DNA from: Streptomyces pactum
GTDB lineage: Bacteria; Actinomycetota; Actinomycetes; Streptomycetales; Streptomycetaceae
Direction: 5' to 3'
NCBI RefSeq assembly: GCF_016031615.1
Contig: NZ_JACYXC010000001.1
Span: 1,426,001-1,490,000, forward strand
DNA: 64,000 bases
The notes below the pieces were generated by a model. That model ran no database searches and was not told the DNA's origin. It was given only the letters and a program-made list of their open reading frames with translations. Below, one piece after another: positions 18,206-27,483 of this stretch; position 1 is the first letter of the stretch, and every line of letters begins with the position of its first letter. The position numbers and the translations under genes were made by a program.

Positions 18206-18237
18206 GAGGCCCGCTCCCCCAGGGGGGAGCGGGCCTC
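18206..18237 (-). terminator. rpsA terminator
   Basis: Near-perfect 15-bp hairpin: GAGGCCCGCTCCCCC (18206-18220), one-base gap, GGGGGGAGCGGGCCTC (18222-18237), about 40 nt after the rpsA stop. A typical G+C-rich Streptomyces terminator without a T run. Confidence 0.8.
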
Positions 18238-18278
18238 GCCGGTCAGCTGATCAGCTGGTGACCGATGCGGTCGGTGCC

Positions 18279-19778
18279 TCAGCTCTGGCCGCCGGCCAGC
18301 TTCTCGCGAAGCGCGGCCAGGGCCTCGTCCGACGCCAGGGCGCCGGAGCTGTCCGAGGACTCCGAGGAGTACGAGCCACCGGAGCTCTGGCCACCGCCCT
18401 GCGGAGCCGCGGAGCCGGCCTCGGCGGCCGCCTGCTCGTCGGCCTCGCGGGACTTGATGACCTGCGCCTGGTGCTGCTCGAAGCGCTGCTGCGCCTCGGC
18501 GTACTGGCGCTCCCACTCCTCGCGCTGCTTCTCGTAGCCCGGCAGCCAGTCGTTGGCCTCCGGGTCGAAGCCCTCGGGGTAGATGTAGTTGCCCTGGTCG
18601 TCGTAGGACGCGGCCATGCCGTACAGGGTCGGGTCGAACTCCACCGCCGACGGGTCGGCGCCGAAGGACTCGTTGGCCTGCTTCAGCGAGAGGCTGATGC
18701 GGCGGCGCTCCAGGTCGATGTCGATGACCTTGACGAAGATCTCGTCGTTGACCTGGACGACCTGCTCCGGGATCTCCACGTGGCGCTCGGCCAGCTCGGA
18801 GATGTGGACCAGGCCCTCGATGCCCTCGTCCACGCGGACGAACGCACCGAACGGCACGAGCTTGGTGACCTTACCCGGGACGACCTGACCGATCTGGTGG
18901 GTCCGGGCGAACTGCTGCCACGGGTCTTCCTGGGTCGCCTTGAGCGACAGGGAGACGCGCTCGCGGTCCATGTCCACGTCGAGAACCTCGACGGTGACCT
19001 CCTGGCCGACCTCGACAACCTCGGACGGGTGGTCGATGTGCTTCCAGGACAGCTCGGAGACGTGGACCAGACCGTCCACGCCACCCAGGTCCACGAAGGC
19101 ACCGAAGTTGACGATGGAGGAGACGACGCCGGAGCGCACCTGGCCCTTCTGGAGGGTGGTGAGGAAGGTCTGGCGGACCTCGCTCTGGGTCTGCTCCAGC
19201 CAGGCGCGACGGGAGAGAACCACGTTGTTGCGGTTCTTGTCGAGCTCGATGATCTTCGCCTCGAGCTCCTTGCCCACGTAGGGCTGCAGGTCGCGGACGC
19301 GGCGCATCTCGACCAGGGACGCCGGCAGGAAGCCGCGGAGGCCGATGTCGAGGATGAGACCACCCTTGACGACCTCGATGACGGTACCGGTGACGATGCC
19401 GTCCTCGTCCTTGATCTTCTCGATCGTGCCCCAGGCACGCTCGTACTGGGCGCGCTTCTTCGAGAGGATCAGACGGCCTTCCTTGTCCTCCTTCTGGAGG
19501 ACGAGGGCCTCGATCTCGTCACCGACGGACACGACCTCGTTGGGGTCCACGTCGTGCTTGATCGACAGCTCTCGGGAAGGGATGACGCCTTCGGTCTTGT
19601 AACCGATGTCGAGCAGGACCTCGTCCCGGTCGACCTTCACGATGACGCCGTCGACGATGTCGCCGTCGTTGAAGTACTTGATCGTCTCGTCGATCGCGGC
19701 GAGGAAGGCTTCCTCGGAACCGATGTCGTTTACCGCCACCTGCGGGGTGGTGCGGGTTGCCTCGGTGCTGCTCGTCAT
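18279..19778 (-). CDS. rpsA: 30S ribosomal protein S1
   Basis: A 499-residue S1 protein that binds mRNA and helps its recruitment to the 30S subunit. Four S1/OB repeats can be seen: about residues 36-105 ('GDIVDGVIVKVDRDEVLLDI'), 122-190 ('GIVTGTVIEVVKGGLILDI'), 208-277 ('GQVRSGVVSSIVNFGAFVDL') and 293-363 ('GQVVPGKVTKLVPFGAFVRV'). The actinobacterial tail is acidic, then Gly/Ser-rich. ATG 19778 is preceded by GGAG. It has its own promoter ~210 nt upstream and a strong terminator, so it is probably monocistronic. Confidence 0.97.
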   Translation of the reverse strand: MTSSTEATRTTPQVAVNDIGSEEAFLAAIDETIKYFNDGDIVDGVIVKVDRDEVLLDIGYKTEGVIPSRELSIKHDVDPNEVVSVGDEIEALVLQKEDKEGRLILSKKRAQYERAWGTIEKIKDEDGIVTGTVIEVVKGGLILDIGLRGFLPASLVEMRRVRDLQPYVGKELEAKIIELDKNRNNVVLSRRAWLEQTQSEVRQTFLTTLQKGQVRSGVVSSIVNFGAFVDLGGVDGLVHVSELSWKHIDHPSEVVEVGQEVTVEVLDVDMDRERVSLSLKATQEDPWQQFARTHQIGQVVPGKVTKLVPFGAFVRVDEGIEGLVHISELAERHVEIPEQVVQVNDEIFVKVIDIDLERRRISLSLKQANESFGADPSAVEFDPTLYGMAASYDDQGNYIYPEGFDPEANDWLPGYEKQREEWERQYAEAQQRFEQHQAQVIKSREADEQAAAEAGSAAPQGGGQSSGGSYSSESSDSSGALASDEALAALREKLAGGQS

Positions 19779-19995
19779 GTGGGAAAGGGCTCCGGTACGG
19801 ACATTGAGTCGTAGGTACTGCTACGCCGAGAGCCCGTATCGCACTGCAGACGCCGGACAGCCTGGAGACGACCCCTCCGACTCCCCCGGAGAACTCCGGA
19901 AGAATCGGAAAGCGCCTCGACAACCGAGGGGACATACAACAGGTGCGAGCGCGGCCTGCTCCGTCTGAGGCGCGCAGGCCCGCAGCGCAACTTGT

Positions 19996-20024
19996 AGCAT
20001 ACGGGGACAGCCGGGCGGGGTCAA
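19996..20024 (-). promoter_or_regulatory. rpsA promoter (sigma-70/HrdB-like)
   Basis: On the minus strand: -35 TTGACC (20019-20024), 17-nt spacer, -10 TATGCT (19996-20001), close to consensus in both boxes. Predicted transcription start ~19989, giving a ~210-nt leader before the rpsA ATG. Confidence 0.8.
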
Positions 20025-20113
20025 TGCGCGAAGAGCCGCACACGAGACTTTCATCCCAATCCCGGCATCACCTACCGGTGCCGCGAGGCGGTTCGCCCCG
20101 TGTTCGCGGCCTG

Positions 20114-20989
20114 ATGCCGACAGAGAGTACGACGACACGCGCGATGATCCAAGACGACGGACACGAGGCGGACGGGGTGGACGAGGCGGACGGGGCGGAC
20201 GGGGCCACCGCGGTGCGCCGCACCGCGGACGGCGCGGAGAGCAGCCGGGCCAGCCGGGGCTGGTGGGACCGGAACGCCGACGAGTACCAGAGCGAGCACG
20301 GGGGCTTCCTCGGCGACGACCGGTTCGTCTGGGGACCGGAGGGGCTGGACGAGGCGGACGCCGCGCTGCTCGGCCCGGCGTCCGCTCTGCGCGGCCGCGA
20401 CGTGCTGGAGATCGGCGCCGGGGCGGCGCAGTGCTCCCGCTGGCTGGCCGCCCGGGGCGCCCGGCCGGTGGCCCTGGACCTCTCCCACCGGCAGTTGCAG
20501 CACGCGCTGCGGATCGGCTCCGCGTTCCCGCTGGTGGAGGCCGACGCGGGCGCGCTGCCGTTCGCCGACGGCTCCTTCGACCTGGCCTGCTCGGCGTACG
20601 GCGCGGTGCCGTTCGTCGCCGACCCGGTGCGGGTGATGCGGGAGGTGCACCGGGTGCTGCGGCCGGGCGGGCGGTGGGTGTTCTCGGTGACCCACCCGAT
20701 CCGCTGGGCGTTCCCGGACGAGCCGGGCCCCGAGGGGCTGAGCGTCGCCGCCTCCTACTTCGACCGCACGCCGTACGTGGAGCAGGACGACGCCGGGCGG
20801 GCGGTGTACGTGGAGCACCACCGGACGCTGGGCGACCGGGTGCGGGACGTGGTCGCGGCCGGGTTCCGGCTGGTCGACCTGGTGGAGCCGGAGTGGCCGG
20901 AGTGGAACCACCAGGAGTGGGGCGGCTGGTCCCCGCTGCGCGGACATCTCATCCCGGGGACGGCGATCTTCGTCTGCGAACGGGACTGA
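20114..20989 (+). CDS. Class I SAM-dependent methyltransferase
   Basis: A 291-residue methyltransferase. SAM motif I 'VLEIGAGAAQCSRWL', acidic end of beta-2 'PVALDLS', motif around 'FDLACSAYGAVPFV', and post-motif 'VLRPGGRWVFSVTHPIRWAF' fit the UbiE/Methyltransf_11 type. It ends 'TAIFVCERD'. ATG 20114 is used; ATG 20144 is a possible shorter start because residues 11-45 are low-complexity acidic/Ala. It diverges from rpsA. A small-molecule substrate is likely; identity not inferable. Confidence 0.85.
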   Translation: MPTESTTTRAMIQDDGHEADGVDEADGADGATAVRRTADGAESSRASRGWWDRNADEYQSEHGGFLGDDRFVWGPEGLDEADAALLGPASALRGRDVLEIGAGAAQCSRWLAARGARPVALDLSHRQLQHALRIGSAFPLVEADAGALPFADGSFDLACSAYGAVPFVADPVRVMREVHRVLRPGGRWVFSVTHPIRWAFPDEPGPEGLSVAASYFDRTPYVEQDDAGRAVYVEHHRTLGDRVRDVVAAGFRLVDLVEPEWPEWNHQEWGGWSPLRGHLIPGTAIFVCERD

Positions 20990-21337
20990 GCCGGCCGCCT
21001 GCCCGTCCCGGCCCGCCACGGAACCGGCGTATCCCGGCCCCGCCGCACAACCGGCCGGCCGGGGCGCCCGCGCGGTCCCCGCCGGGCGCTGGGCCGCCCG
21101 GCCGCGCAGTGGCGCCCGCCACGGAATCCCGATGTCCCCCTGGAACCGGGCCGTCCGCGGCCCCGCGGACCCCGCCCGGCCCGCGGCGGCTGATGGACCG
21201 GCGTGACGTACGGTCCGGGGCCGGGCGGCCCGCGGCAGGGGCGGCCACCGGGGATCGCGCGGCAGGGTCGGGCACCGGGGGCGCGCGGCGAGGGGCGGAC
21301 GGGCCGGCCCGGGCCGGGCCGCTGGGAGGATGGGACG
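20990..21337. other. Gene-free interval before hrpB
   Basis: About 350 nt, very rich in C and G, with several overlapping GGCCGG-type self-complementary stretches that may end the methyltransferase transcript. No supported gene and no clear promoter. Confidence 0.4.
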
Positions 21338-24031
21338 GTGACCATCCGTACCGACGCCCTCTCCCGGCTCCCCGTGGGCGCCTGTGTGCCCGAGCTGCTC
21401 GGCGCGCTGGACGCGCACGGCGGCGCGGTGCTGTGCGCTCCGCCCGGCACCGGCAAGACGACCCTGGTCCCGCTGGCGCTGAGCGGGCTGCTCGACGGCC
21501 CCGGCCGGCACCGGCGGGTGCTGGTCGCCGAGCCGCGCCGGATCGCGGCCCGGGCGGCGGCCCGGCGCATGGCGTGGCTGCTGGGCGAACCGGTGGGCGA
21601 CGGCGCGGGCGGCGGGCGGGTGGGGTTCACGGTGCGCGGCGAGCGCCGGGCCGGGCCACGGACCGTGGTGGAGGTGGTGACCACCGGCGTCCTGCTCCAG
21701 CGGTTGCAGCGCGACCCGGAGCTGGCCGGGGTGGACACGGTGATCCTGGACGAGTGCCACGAGCGGCACCTGGACGCGGACACCGCCGCCGCCTTCCTGC
21801 TCGACGTGCGCGCCACCCTCCGCCCCGAGCTGCGGCTGATCGCCGCCTCCGCGACCTCCGACACCACGGGGTGGGCGCGGCTGCTGGGGACCGGTGCCGG
21901 GCCGGCGCCGGTGGTGACCGCGGAGGGTGCCGCCCACCCCGTGCAGGTGGTGTGGTCGCCGCCCGCGCGGCCGGTGCGCCCGCCGCACGGGACGCGCACC
22001 GACCCGGCCCTGCTGGCGCACGTCGCCTCCGTGGTGCGGCGGGCGCTCGCCGAGCGCGCCGGTGACGTGCTGTGCTTCCTGCCCGGGGTGGGCGAGATCG
22101 CCCGGGTGGCGGGACAGCTGGCCGGCTGCGGCGCGGAGGTCCTCCAGGTGCACGGGCGCGCCCCGGCCGAGGTGCAGGACGCGGTGCTGGCCGGGTCGGG
22201 CGGCGGCGGCCGCCGGGTGGTGCTGGCGACGTCGGTGGCCGAATCGAGTTTGACCGTCCCCGGGGTGCGGGTGGTGGTGGACAGCGGGCTGGCCCGGGAG
22301 CCGCGGGTCGATCACGCCCGGGGGCTGAGCGCCCTGACCACGGTACGGGCGTCCCGGGCGTCGGCCCGGCAGCGGGCGGGACGGGCCGGCCGGGAGGCCC
22401 CCGGCACGGTGTACCGCTGCTGGAGCGAGGCGGACGACGCCCGGCTGCCCCCGCTGCCGGCCCCGGAGATCGCGGTGGCCGATCTGACGGCCTTCGCCCT
22501 GCAGGCCGCCTGCTGGGGCGATCCGGACGCCTCCGGGCTGTCGCTGCTCGACCCGCCGCCCGGTGGGGCGATGGCCGCCGCCCGGGAGGTCCTGACCGCG
22601 ATCGGCGCGGTGGACGAACGGGGTGCGGCCACCGCGCGGGGCGCCCGGATGGCCCGCCTGGGGGTGCACCCCCGGCTCGCCCGGGCCCTGCTGGACGGCG
22701 CGGAGCGGGTCGGCGCCCGGCGGGCGGCGGAGGTGGTGGCGCTGCTCTCCGAGGAACCGCCCCGGGAGTACGGGGACGACCTGGCGGCGGCGTGGCGCGC
22801 GGCCCGGGCCGGCGGCGACGGCTATGCGGCCCGCTGGCGGCAGGAGGCGCGCCGGCTGGAGCGCGCCCTGGCGGCGGACCACCCCGCGCGGCCCGCCGGC
22901 CCCGGCCGTGACCGTGTGGCCTCCGGCCCGGCCGCCCACGACGGCCCGGGTGCCGGTCAGGGCGACCCGGGTGGCGGCCGTCCGTCCGCCGGCCGCACGC
23001 CGGCCGGTCACCCGCCTGCCGACCGGCCGGCGTCCGGGCCGGCCGGCGGCGTCCGGGTCACCGGCGACGACGCGGTGGCCGGCCTCGTCGCCGCGCTCGC
23101 CTTCCCCGAGCGGGTGGCCCGCGTACGGGCCGGGCACAGCTATCTGATGGCCGCCGGCACCGGTGCCGAACTCGCCGACGGCTCGGCGCTGCGCAGCGCG
23201 CCGTGGCTCGCGGTGGCCGTCGCCGACCGCCCGGTGGCCGCCGCCTCGGCACGGGTGCGGCTGGCCGCGGTGACCGACGAGGACACCGCCCGCGCCGCCG
23301 CCTCCGCGCTCGCCTCCTCCGGCGTCGAGGTGGCCTGGGCCGACGGTGACGTGGTGGCCCGGGAGGTGGAGCGGCTGGGGGCGATCGAGCTGCGGGTCCG
23401 CCCGCTGGCCTCCCCGGACCCGGCGCTGATCAGGGAGGCCCTGCTGGACGGTCTGCGCCGGGAGGGACCGGTGCTGCTGCGCTGGACCGCCGATGCCGGG
23501 CGGCTGCGGGAGCGGATGGCGTTCCTCCACCGGGTGCTGGGCGAGCCGTGGCCCGAGGTGTCCGACGCCGCGCTGCTGGAACGCGCCGAGGAGTGGCTGG
23601 AACCGGAACTGTCCGCGGCCCGCCGACGGGCGGACCTGGCCCGGATCGACGCCGGACAGGCCCTGGGCAGGCTGCTGCCGTGGTCCACCGGGGACGCGGC
23701 CCGCCTGGACGAGCTGGCCCCGGAGCGGATCGAGGTCCCCAGCGGCTCCCGGGTGCGGGTGGACTACGCCGCCGAACAGCCCGTGCTGGCGGTGAAACTG
23801 CAGGAGATGTTCGGCCTCGCCCGGACCCCGCGGGTGGCCGGGGTGCCGGTGCTGGTCCACCTGCTCTCCCCCGCCGGACGGCCGGTGGCGGTCACCGCCG
23901 ACCTGGAGTCGTTCTGGGCCGACGGCTACCGGTCGGTGCGGGCGGAGCTGCGGGGCCGCTATCCCCGGCACCCGTGGCCGGAGGACCCCCGGACCGCGGC
24001 CCCCACCCGGCGCACCAACGCCCGCCGCTGA
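21338..24031 (+). CDS. hrpB: ATP-dependent helicase HrpB
   Basis: An 897-residue DEAH/RHA-type helicase. Motif I 'APPGTGKTT' (~40), motif II 'ILDECHERH' (DECH rather than DEAH), motif III 'AASATSD', motif VI 'QRAGRAGR', then helicase-associated and HrpB C-terminal domains. GTG 21338 has GGGAGGA 7 nt upstream; the longer frame to 21203 is Pro/Gly-rich read-through. A ~55-residue Pro/Gly/Ala linker (nt ~22885-23050) interrupts the middle and looks like an insertion against compact homologues. The cellular role of bacterial HrpB is poorly defined (RNA helicase). Confidence 0.9.
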   Translation: MTIRTDALSRLPVGACVPELLGALDAHGGAVLCAPPGTGKTTLVPLALSGLLDGPGRHRRVLVAEPRRIAARAAARRMAWLLGEPVGDGAGGGRVGFTVRGERRAGPRTVVEVVTTGVLLQRLQRDPELAGVDTVILDECHERHLDADTAAAFLLDVRATLRPELRLIAASATSDTTGWARLLGTGAGPAPVVTAEGAAHPVQVVWSPPARPVRPPHGTRTDPALLAHVASVVRRALAERAGDVLCFLPGVGEIARVAGQLAGCGAEVLQVHGRAPAEVQDAVLAGSGGGGRRVVLATSVAESSLTVPGVRVVVDSGLAREPRVDHARGLSALTTVRASRASARQRAGRAGREAPGTVYRCWSEADDARLPPLPAPEIAVADLTAFALQAACWGDPDASGLSLLDPPPGGAMAAAREVLTAIGAVDERGAATARGARMARLGVHPRLARALLDGAERVGARRAAEVVALLSEEPPREYGDDLAAAWRAARAGGDGYAARWRQEARRLERALAADHPARPAGPGRDRVASGPAAHDGPGAGQGDPGGGRPSAGRTPAGHPPADRPASGPAGGVRVTGDDAVAGLVAALAFPERVARVRAGHSYLMAAGTGAELADGSALRSAPWLAVAVADRPVAAASARVRLAAVTDEDTARAAASALASSGVEVAWADGDVVAREVERLGAIELRVRPLASPDPALIREALLDGLRREGPVLLRWTADAGRLRERMAFLHRVLGEPWPEVSDAALLERAEEWLEPELSAARRRADLARIDAGQALGRLLPWSTGDAARLDELAPERIEVPSGSRVRVDYAAEQPVLAVKLQEMFGLARTPRVAGVPVLVHLLSPAGRPVAVTADLESFWADGYRSVRAELRGRYPRHPWPEDPRTAAPTRRTNARR

Positions 24032-24432
24032 GCGGCGGCCTCGCCGGGCGGGCCGAGCCTGGGCCGGCCAGGGGCGGTGGGCCGGTCCGGCCCGGTCCCC
24101 CTGCTGACACCCGCCCCGGCACGGTGCCGCACTGGCGCCCGTCGCCGGCATGGTGCCGCCCGGCGCCTCCGCCGCCCGCCGACCCCGTCGCCCCCACCAC
24201 GTACGGCCCGAGGGCACCGCCCTGGGCGTACGGACCTCACCGCCGGCGGAGGCCGCCGCCCTCCCGATGCGGCGGCGCACCCCGCGGCCTCCCGGTGGCG
24301 CCCCCGGTGCCGCGGCCCACGTCTCCCGGCGGCACGTCACCCGGCGGCACGCGCGGTCACGCCCGATGCCACGGCCCCTGTCACCCGGCGGCAGGCGCCG
24401 CCCTGCCCATCAGGACACCCGACATCGCCCGT

Positions 24433-24520
24433 CGGTACGCCCCGCACTGCCCGGTGGCAGGCCCCGCACTGCCCGGTGGCACGCCCCGCACTGCACGTCG
24501 GTGCGCCCGACGCTGTCCCC
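24433..24520. repeat. Degenerate 22-bp tandem array
   Basis: Units such as CGGTGGCAGGCCCCGCACTG+CC (24452-24473) and its near copy at 24474-24495, flanked by weaker copies both sides (24433-24451 and 24496 onward). Similar CCGGCGGCA-type phrases run back to about 24330. Units abut without spacers, so it is a minisatellite, not CRISPR. Confidence 0.6.
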
Positions 24521-25382
24521 CGATGGCACGTCCCGTCCTGCACGTCGGTAGGCCGGGCCGCCTACCCGACGATTCCGCGCACCCGGCGGCCCCCTTCGCC
24601 ACCGCCCGATACACGGCTTGCGACGTTCGCCGGCACGCCCCGGCACCGCCCGGCAGTTCGCGAACCCGGCTGTACGTCCGGGCACCGCCCGGTGTCACGC
24701 CCCGCACCGCCCGGCAGAACATCCGCCCTGCCTGGCGGTAGGCCCGGCCGCCACCTCCCCGGTGGTGCGCCGGCGCTTCTCGCCATACCCCGTGCCGCCC
24801 GGCGATGTGTCCGGCCGACGCCTGGCGGTGGACCCGGGCTTCGGCGCGTGCCGGTGGCCGGGGTGACCGGAGGGCGGCGGGCCCGGTCGGACACGTCCGG
24901 GTGGGCCGGGACGGCACGAAGTCGCATCGGACCCAGGCCTGCGGGCCGCCAGGCGTCTGACGGCCACGTGCCGAGGACGCGGGGGCGGCAGGGGGCGCTG
25001 CGGTAGCGGGCGCCGCGCCGGCCCCGGCGCCCGGCGGTACGCCCGGCCACACGCGGCAGGACACCGGTGCCGTACGGCACGGCGGCGGCAGACGGAGCGT
25101 GCGTCTGCCGTGCGGCACCGACGAGGGTGGGGCGTCCCGGGACACAACCTGGCCGGGCCGGGCGGACATCCCGGCACGGTCCGGCGCGAGGCCGCACGAT
25201 CCGGCACGGCCCGCGCAGCCCCGCATAGGCCCGGCCACGTACGAACGGCGGGGACCGCATCGGACCGCACCGAGCGACGCAGGACCCAACGGGGCAACGG
25301 GCAGTACGGAACCGCACGGGCGGCCGGGCTCAGGGGCAGCTCTTGTCGGCCCGGGCCCGCACGGACGCGCAGGACCCCGCGC

Positions 25383-25436
25383 ACCGAACCGACCGTGCAC
25401 ACCGAACCGCAAGGGCACACCGAACCGCCCGTGCAC
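25383..25436. repeat. Three-unit 18-bp tandem repeat
   Basis: ACCGAACCGACCGTGCAC, ACCGAACCGCAAGGGCAC and ACCGAACCGCCCGTGCAC follow each other exactly. Non-coding position; function unknown. Confidence 0.7.
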
Positions 25437-25525
25437 CGAACCCCCGCGCGCCAAGAACCGCCCGGACACACGGACCGCACACGGGCGCACGGACGGCACG
25501 GGAACCCGCCACAAGACCACGGGCG

Positions 25526-25555
25526 ACGGCCCGGACCCCGCGGGGTCCGGGCCGT
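25526..25555. terminator. Terminator of the lytic transglycosylase gene
   Basis: Perfect 14-bp palindrome ACGGCCCGGACCCC / GGGGTCCGGGCCGT around a GC centre, 65 nt past the stop of the minus-strand transglycosylase. Confidence 0.8.
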
Positions 25556-25620
25556 GCTCCGCGGCCGGGCCGCCGGCGATGCCCGGTCGGCGGACCGGCG
25601 AGAGTCCGGCCGGCGGGCGG

Positions 25621-27381
25621 TCAGCCGGCGGTGGGCGCGGTGACGAGCAGGTCCACCACGAGGACCGTCCCGTCGGCCGTGGTGAGCCGGAGCCGGAAGG
25701 TGCCGGTCTGGTCGTCGGCGAAGATCTGCGGCAGCGTCAGCCGGCCCTGGGCGTCGGTCTTCAGCCCCTCCAGCACCCGCAGCGGGTTGCCGTCGGCTCC
25801 CTTGAAGTACGGACCGGCGGTGTTCTGCGCGGGGTTGACCGCGTCCGAGGTGATCATGGTCGCGGTGACCGGGACACCCGCCACCGGCCGTCCCTCGGCG
25901 GTCGCCAGGACGCTGAGCGGGGCGGTGAACTCGGCCCCGGCGGTGGCCCGGAGCACCTCGGTGTCGGTCCGCGCCAGCGTGTCCGCCCCGGGAACCGGCG
26001 GGGCGGTGACGGTGGAGGCGAAGTCCACCGCGGGGAGGTTCCGGCCCGGCGCGGTGGCGCGCACGGTGAACTCGCCCGTCCGCTCCCCCGCCCGCAGCCG
26101 GGGCGCGACGGCGACCCCGTCCTCGCCGGTGACCACGACGGCCCGGCGGACGTTGCCGGCGAACCGGGTGTCGGTCTCGCCGACGATCTCGTACCGCACG
26201 GCCACCCCGGAGACCGGCTTGCCGGTGGCGGTACGGGCCCGCACCCGCGGGGAGAGGGCGAACTCCTCGCCCGCCTCCGCGGTGAGGTGGTCTCCCCGAC
26301 GACCGCCAGGGCGGACACCGGGGCGGGCGCCTCGGGGGCTCGGGGATCTGGTCGGCTCGGGCGCGGGCTTGTCGCCGCCCCCGGATCCGCCGGCCGGGGG
26401 CTCCGGCCGGTCCGGCTTGCCGGGCTTCCCTTCGTTGCCCTCGTTCTTGTCCGGCTTCTTGCCGGGCTTGTCGGAGGTACCGCCGGGCTTGCCCGGGTTC
26501 CTGCCCTCGCCGGCGTCCGCCGGGTCGCGCCGGGAGGGCGTTCCGGCGCCGTCCGGGACCTCGTGGGTGCCCGTCTTGTAGTACTCGAACCAGGACAGGA
26601 CCGTCCGCAGGTACTCCCGGGACGGGTTGTAGCCCAGGATCGCGCGGTCCAGGTCGGCCGGGTCGGACAGGTCTCGGCCCCCCGCGCACAGGTAACTCCC
26701 GGCGGCGAGCGCGGCGTCGTAGATGTTGTTGGGGTTCCGCACGCCGTCGCCGTTGCCGTCCCGGCCCCAGCCCGCCCAGGTGGAGGGGATGAACTGCATG
26801 GGGCCCACGGCACGGTCGTGGGTGGTGTCCCCGTCGTACGCCCCGCCGTCGGTGTCGGTGATGTTGGCGAACCCGACGCCGTTCAGCTGGGGGCCCAGGA
26901 TCGGGGTGAAGGTGGTGCCGTCGGCGTCCACCGCACCGCCGCGCGCCTGGCCCGATTCCACCTTGCCGATGGCGGCGAGCAGCTGCCAGGGGAGGTTGCA
27001 CCCGGGGTTGGACTCCCGCAGGCTCGCCTCGGCCCGCTTGTAGGCGTCGAGCACCGTCGCCGGTATGCCCCGCTCGGCGGGGCCGGTGGCGATCAGCGGG
27101 CCCCGGCCGGGGCTGTCACCCGGCCCCCCGGGCAGATCCGCCGAGGCGTCCGGCCGGTCCGGCCTGACCAGCGGCGGGAGGTCGGTGTGGTAGGGGGAGC
27201 CACCGTCGATCGGCGTGCCGGGCGGGGCCGAGGCGCCGGACCCGCCGGCCGCCTCCCGCTCCCGGTTCGGTGTACCGGCGAAGCCGGGCGCCTGCGAGGC
27301 GGTGAGGGCGGCCATCGCGACCGCCGCCACCGCCGTCGTGGCGGCCCGCTTGCGAAGCCGCCGACCGTAGTGCGCTGCCAT
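25621..27381 (-). CDS. Secreted lytic transglycosylase with Ig-like C-terminal domains
   Basis: A 586-residue exported cell-wall enzyme. Basic N-terminus and hydrophobic core (residues ~10-35) form a signal peptide. The catalytic part (~100-265) shows 'LLAAIGKVESGQA' (catalytic Glu in KVESG), 'AVGPMQFIPSTW' and 'NNIYDAALAAGSYLC', as in SLT/MltB-like peptidoglycan transglycosylases. A Lys/Pro/Gly linker leads to beta-rich Ig-like repeats (~370-586). Between ~26285 and 26330 the frame reads Arg/Gly/Pro-rich, while another frame gives 'PEAPAPVSALAVVGE', which fits both flanks, suggesting two compensating indels. ATG 27381 follows GGGAGGGG. It lies ~100 nt downstream of polA on the same strand. 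Confidence 0.85.
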   Translation of the reverse strand: MAAHYGRRLRKRAATTAVAAVAMAALTASQAPGFAGTPNREREAAGGSGASAPPGTPIDGGSPYHTDLPPLVRPDRPDASADLPGGPGDSPGRGPLIATGPAERGIPATVLDAYKRAEASLRESNPGCNLPWQLLAAIGKVESGQARGGAVDADGTTFTPILGPQLNGVGFANITDTDGGAYDGDTTHDRAVGPMQFIPSTWAGWGRDGNGDGVRNPNNIYDAALAAGSYLCAGGRDLSDPADLDRAILGYNPSREYLRTVLSWFEYYKTGTHEVPDGAGTPSRRDPADAGEGRNPGKPGGTSDKPGKKPDKNEGNEGKPGKPDRPEPPAGGSGGGDKPAPEPTRSPSPRGARPGVRPGGRRGDHLTAEAGEEFALSPRVRARTATGKPVSGVAVRYEIVGETDTRFAGNVRRAVVVTGEDGVAVAPRLRAGERTGEFTVRATAPGRNLPAVDFASTVTAPPVPGADTLARTDTEVLRATAGAEFTAPLSVLATAEGRPVAGVPVTATMITSDAVNPAQNTAGPYFKGADGNPLRVLEGLKTDAQGRLTLPQIFADDQTGTFRLRLTTADGTVLVVDLLVTAPTAG

Positions 27382-27483
27382 GCTGCATTCCCCTCCCGTC
27401 GGGCGCCGTGCGCGCTCCCCGCCGCAACAACGCTCGTGACACTACGACAACTCGCCGCCCCCAGCCACCGCCCGTTCGCGCCG

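Larger units (their letters stand above)
24032..25525. other. 1.5-kb gene-free stretch with short degenerate repeats
   Basis: Between convergent hrpB and the lytic transglycosylase. Long frames exist on both strands, but all read as Arg/Gly/Ala/Pro low complexity without motifs or sensible codon bias, so no gene is called. Contents: a degenerate ~22-bp array (24433-24520), a 9-bp perfect hairpin CGGCAGACG / CGTCTGCCG (25086-25110), a three-unit 18-bp tandem (25383-25436), and the terminator at 25526. Confidence 0.5.

Noticed and set aside
24330..24720. Possible CRISPR array from regularly spaced GC-rich repeats
   Set aside because: Units abut and diverge gradually with no unique spacers, leader or cas genes; it is a degenerate minisatellite.
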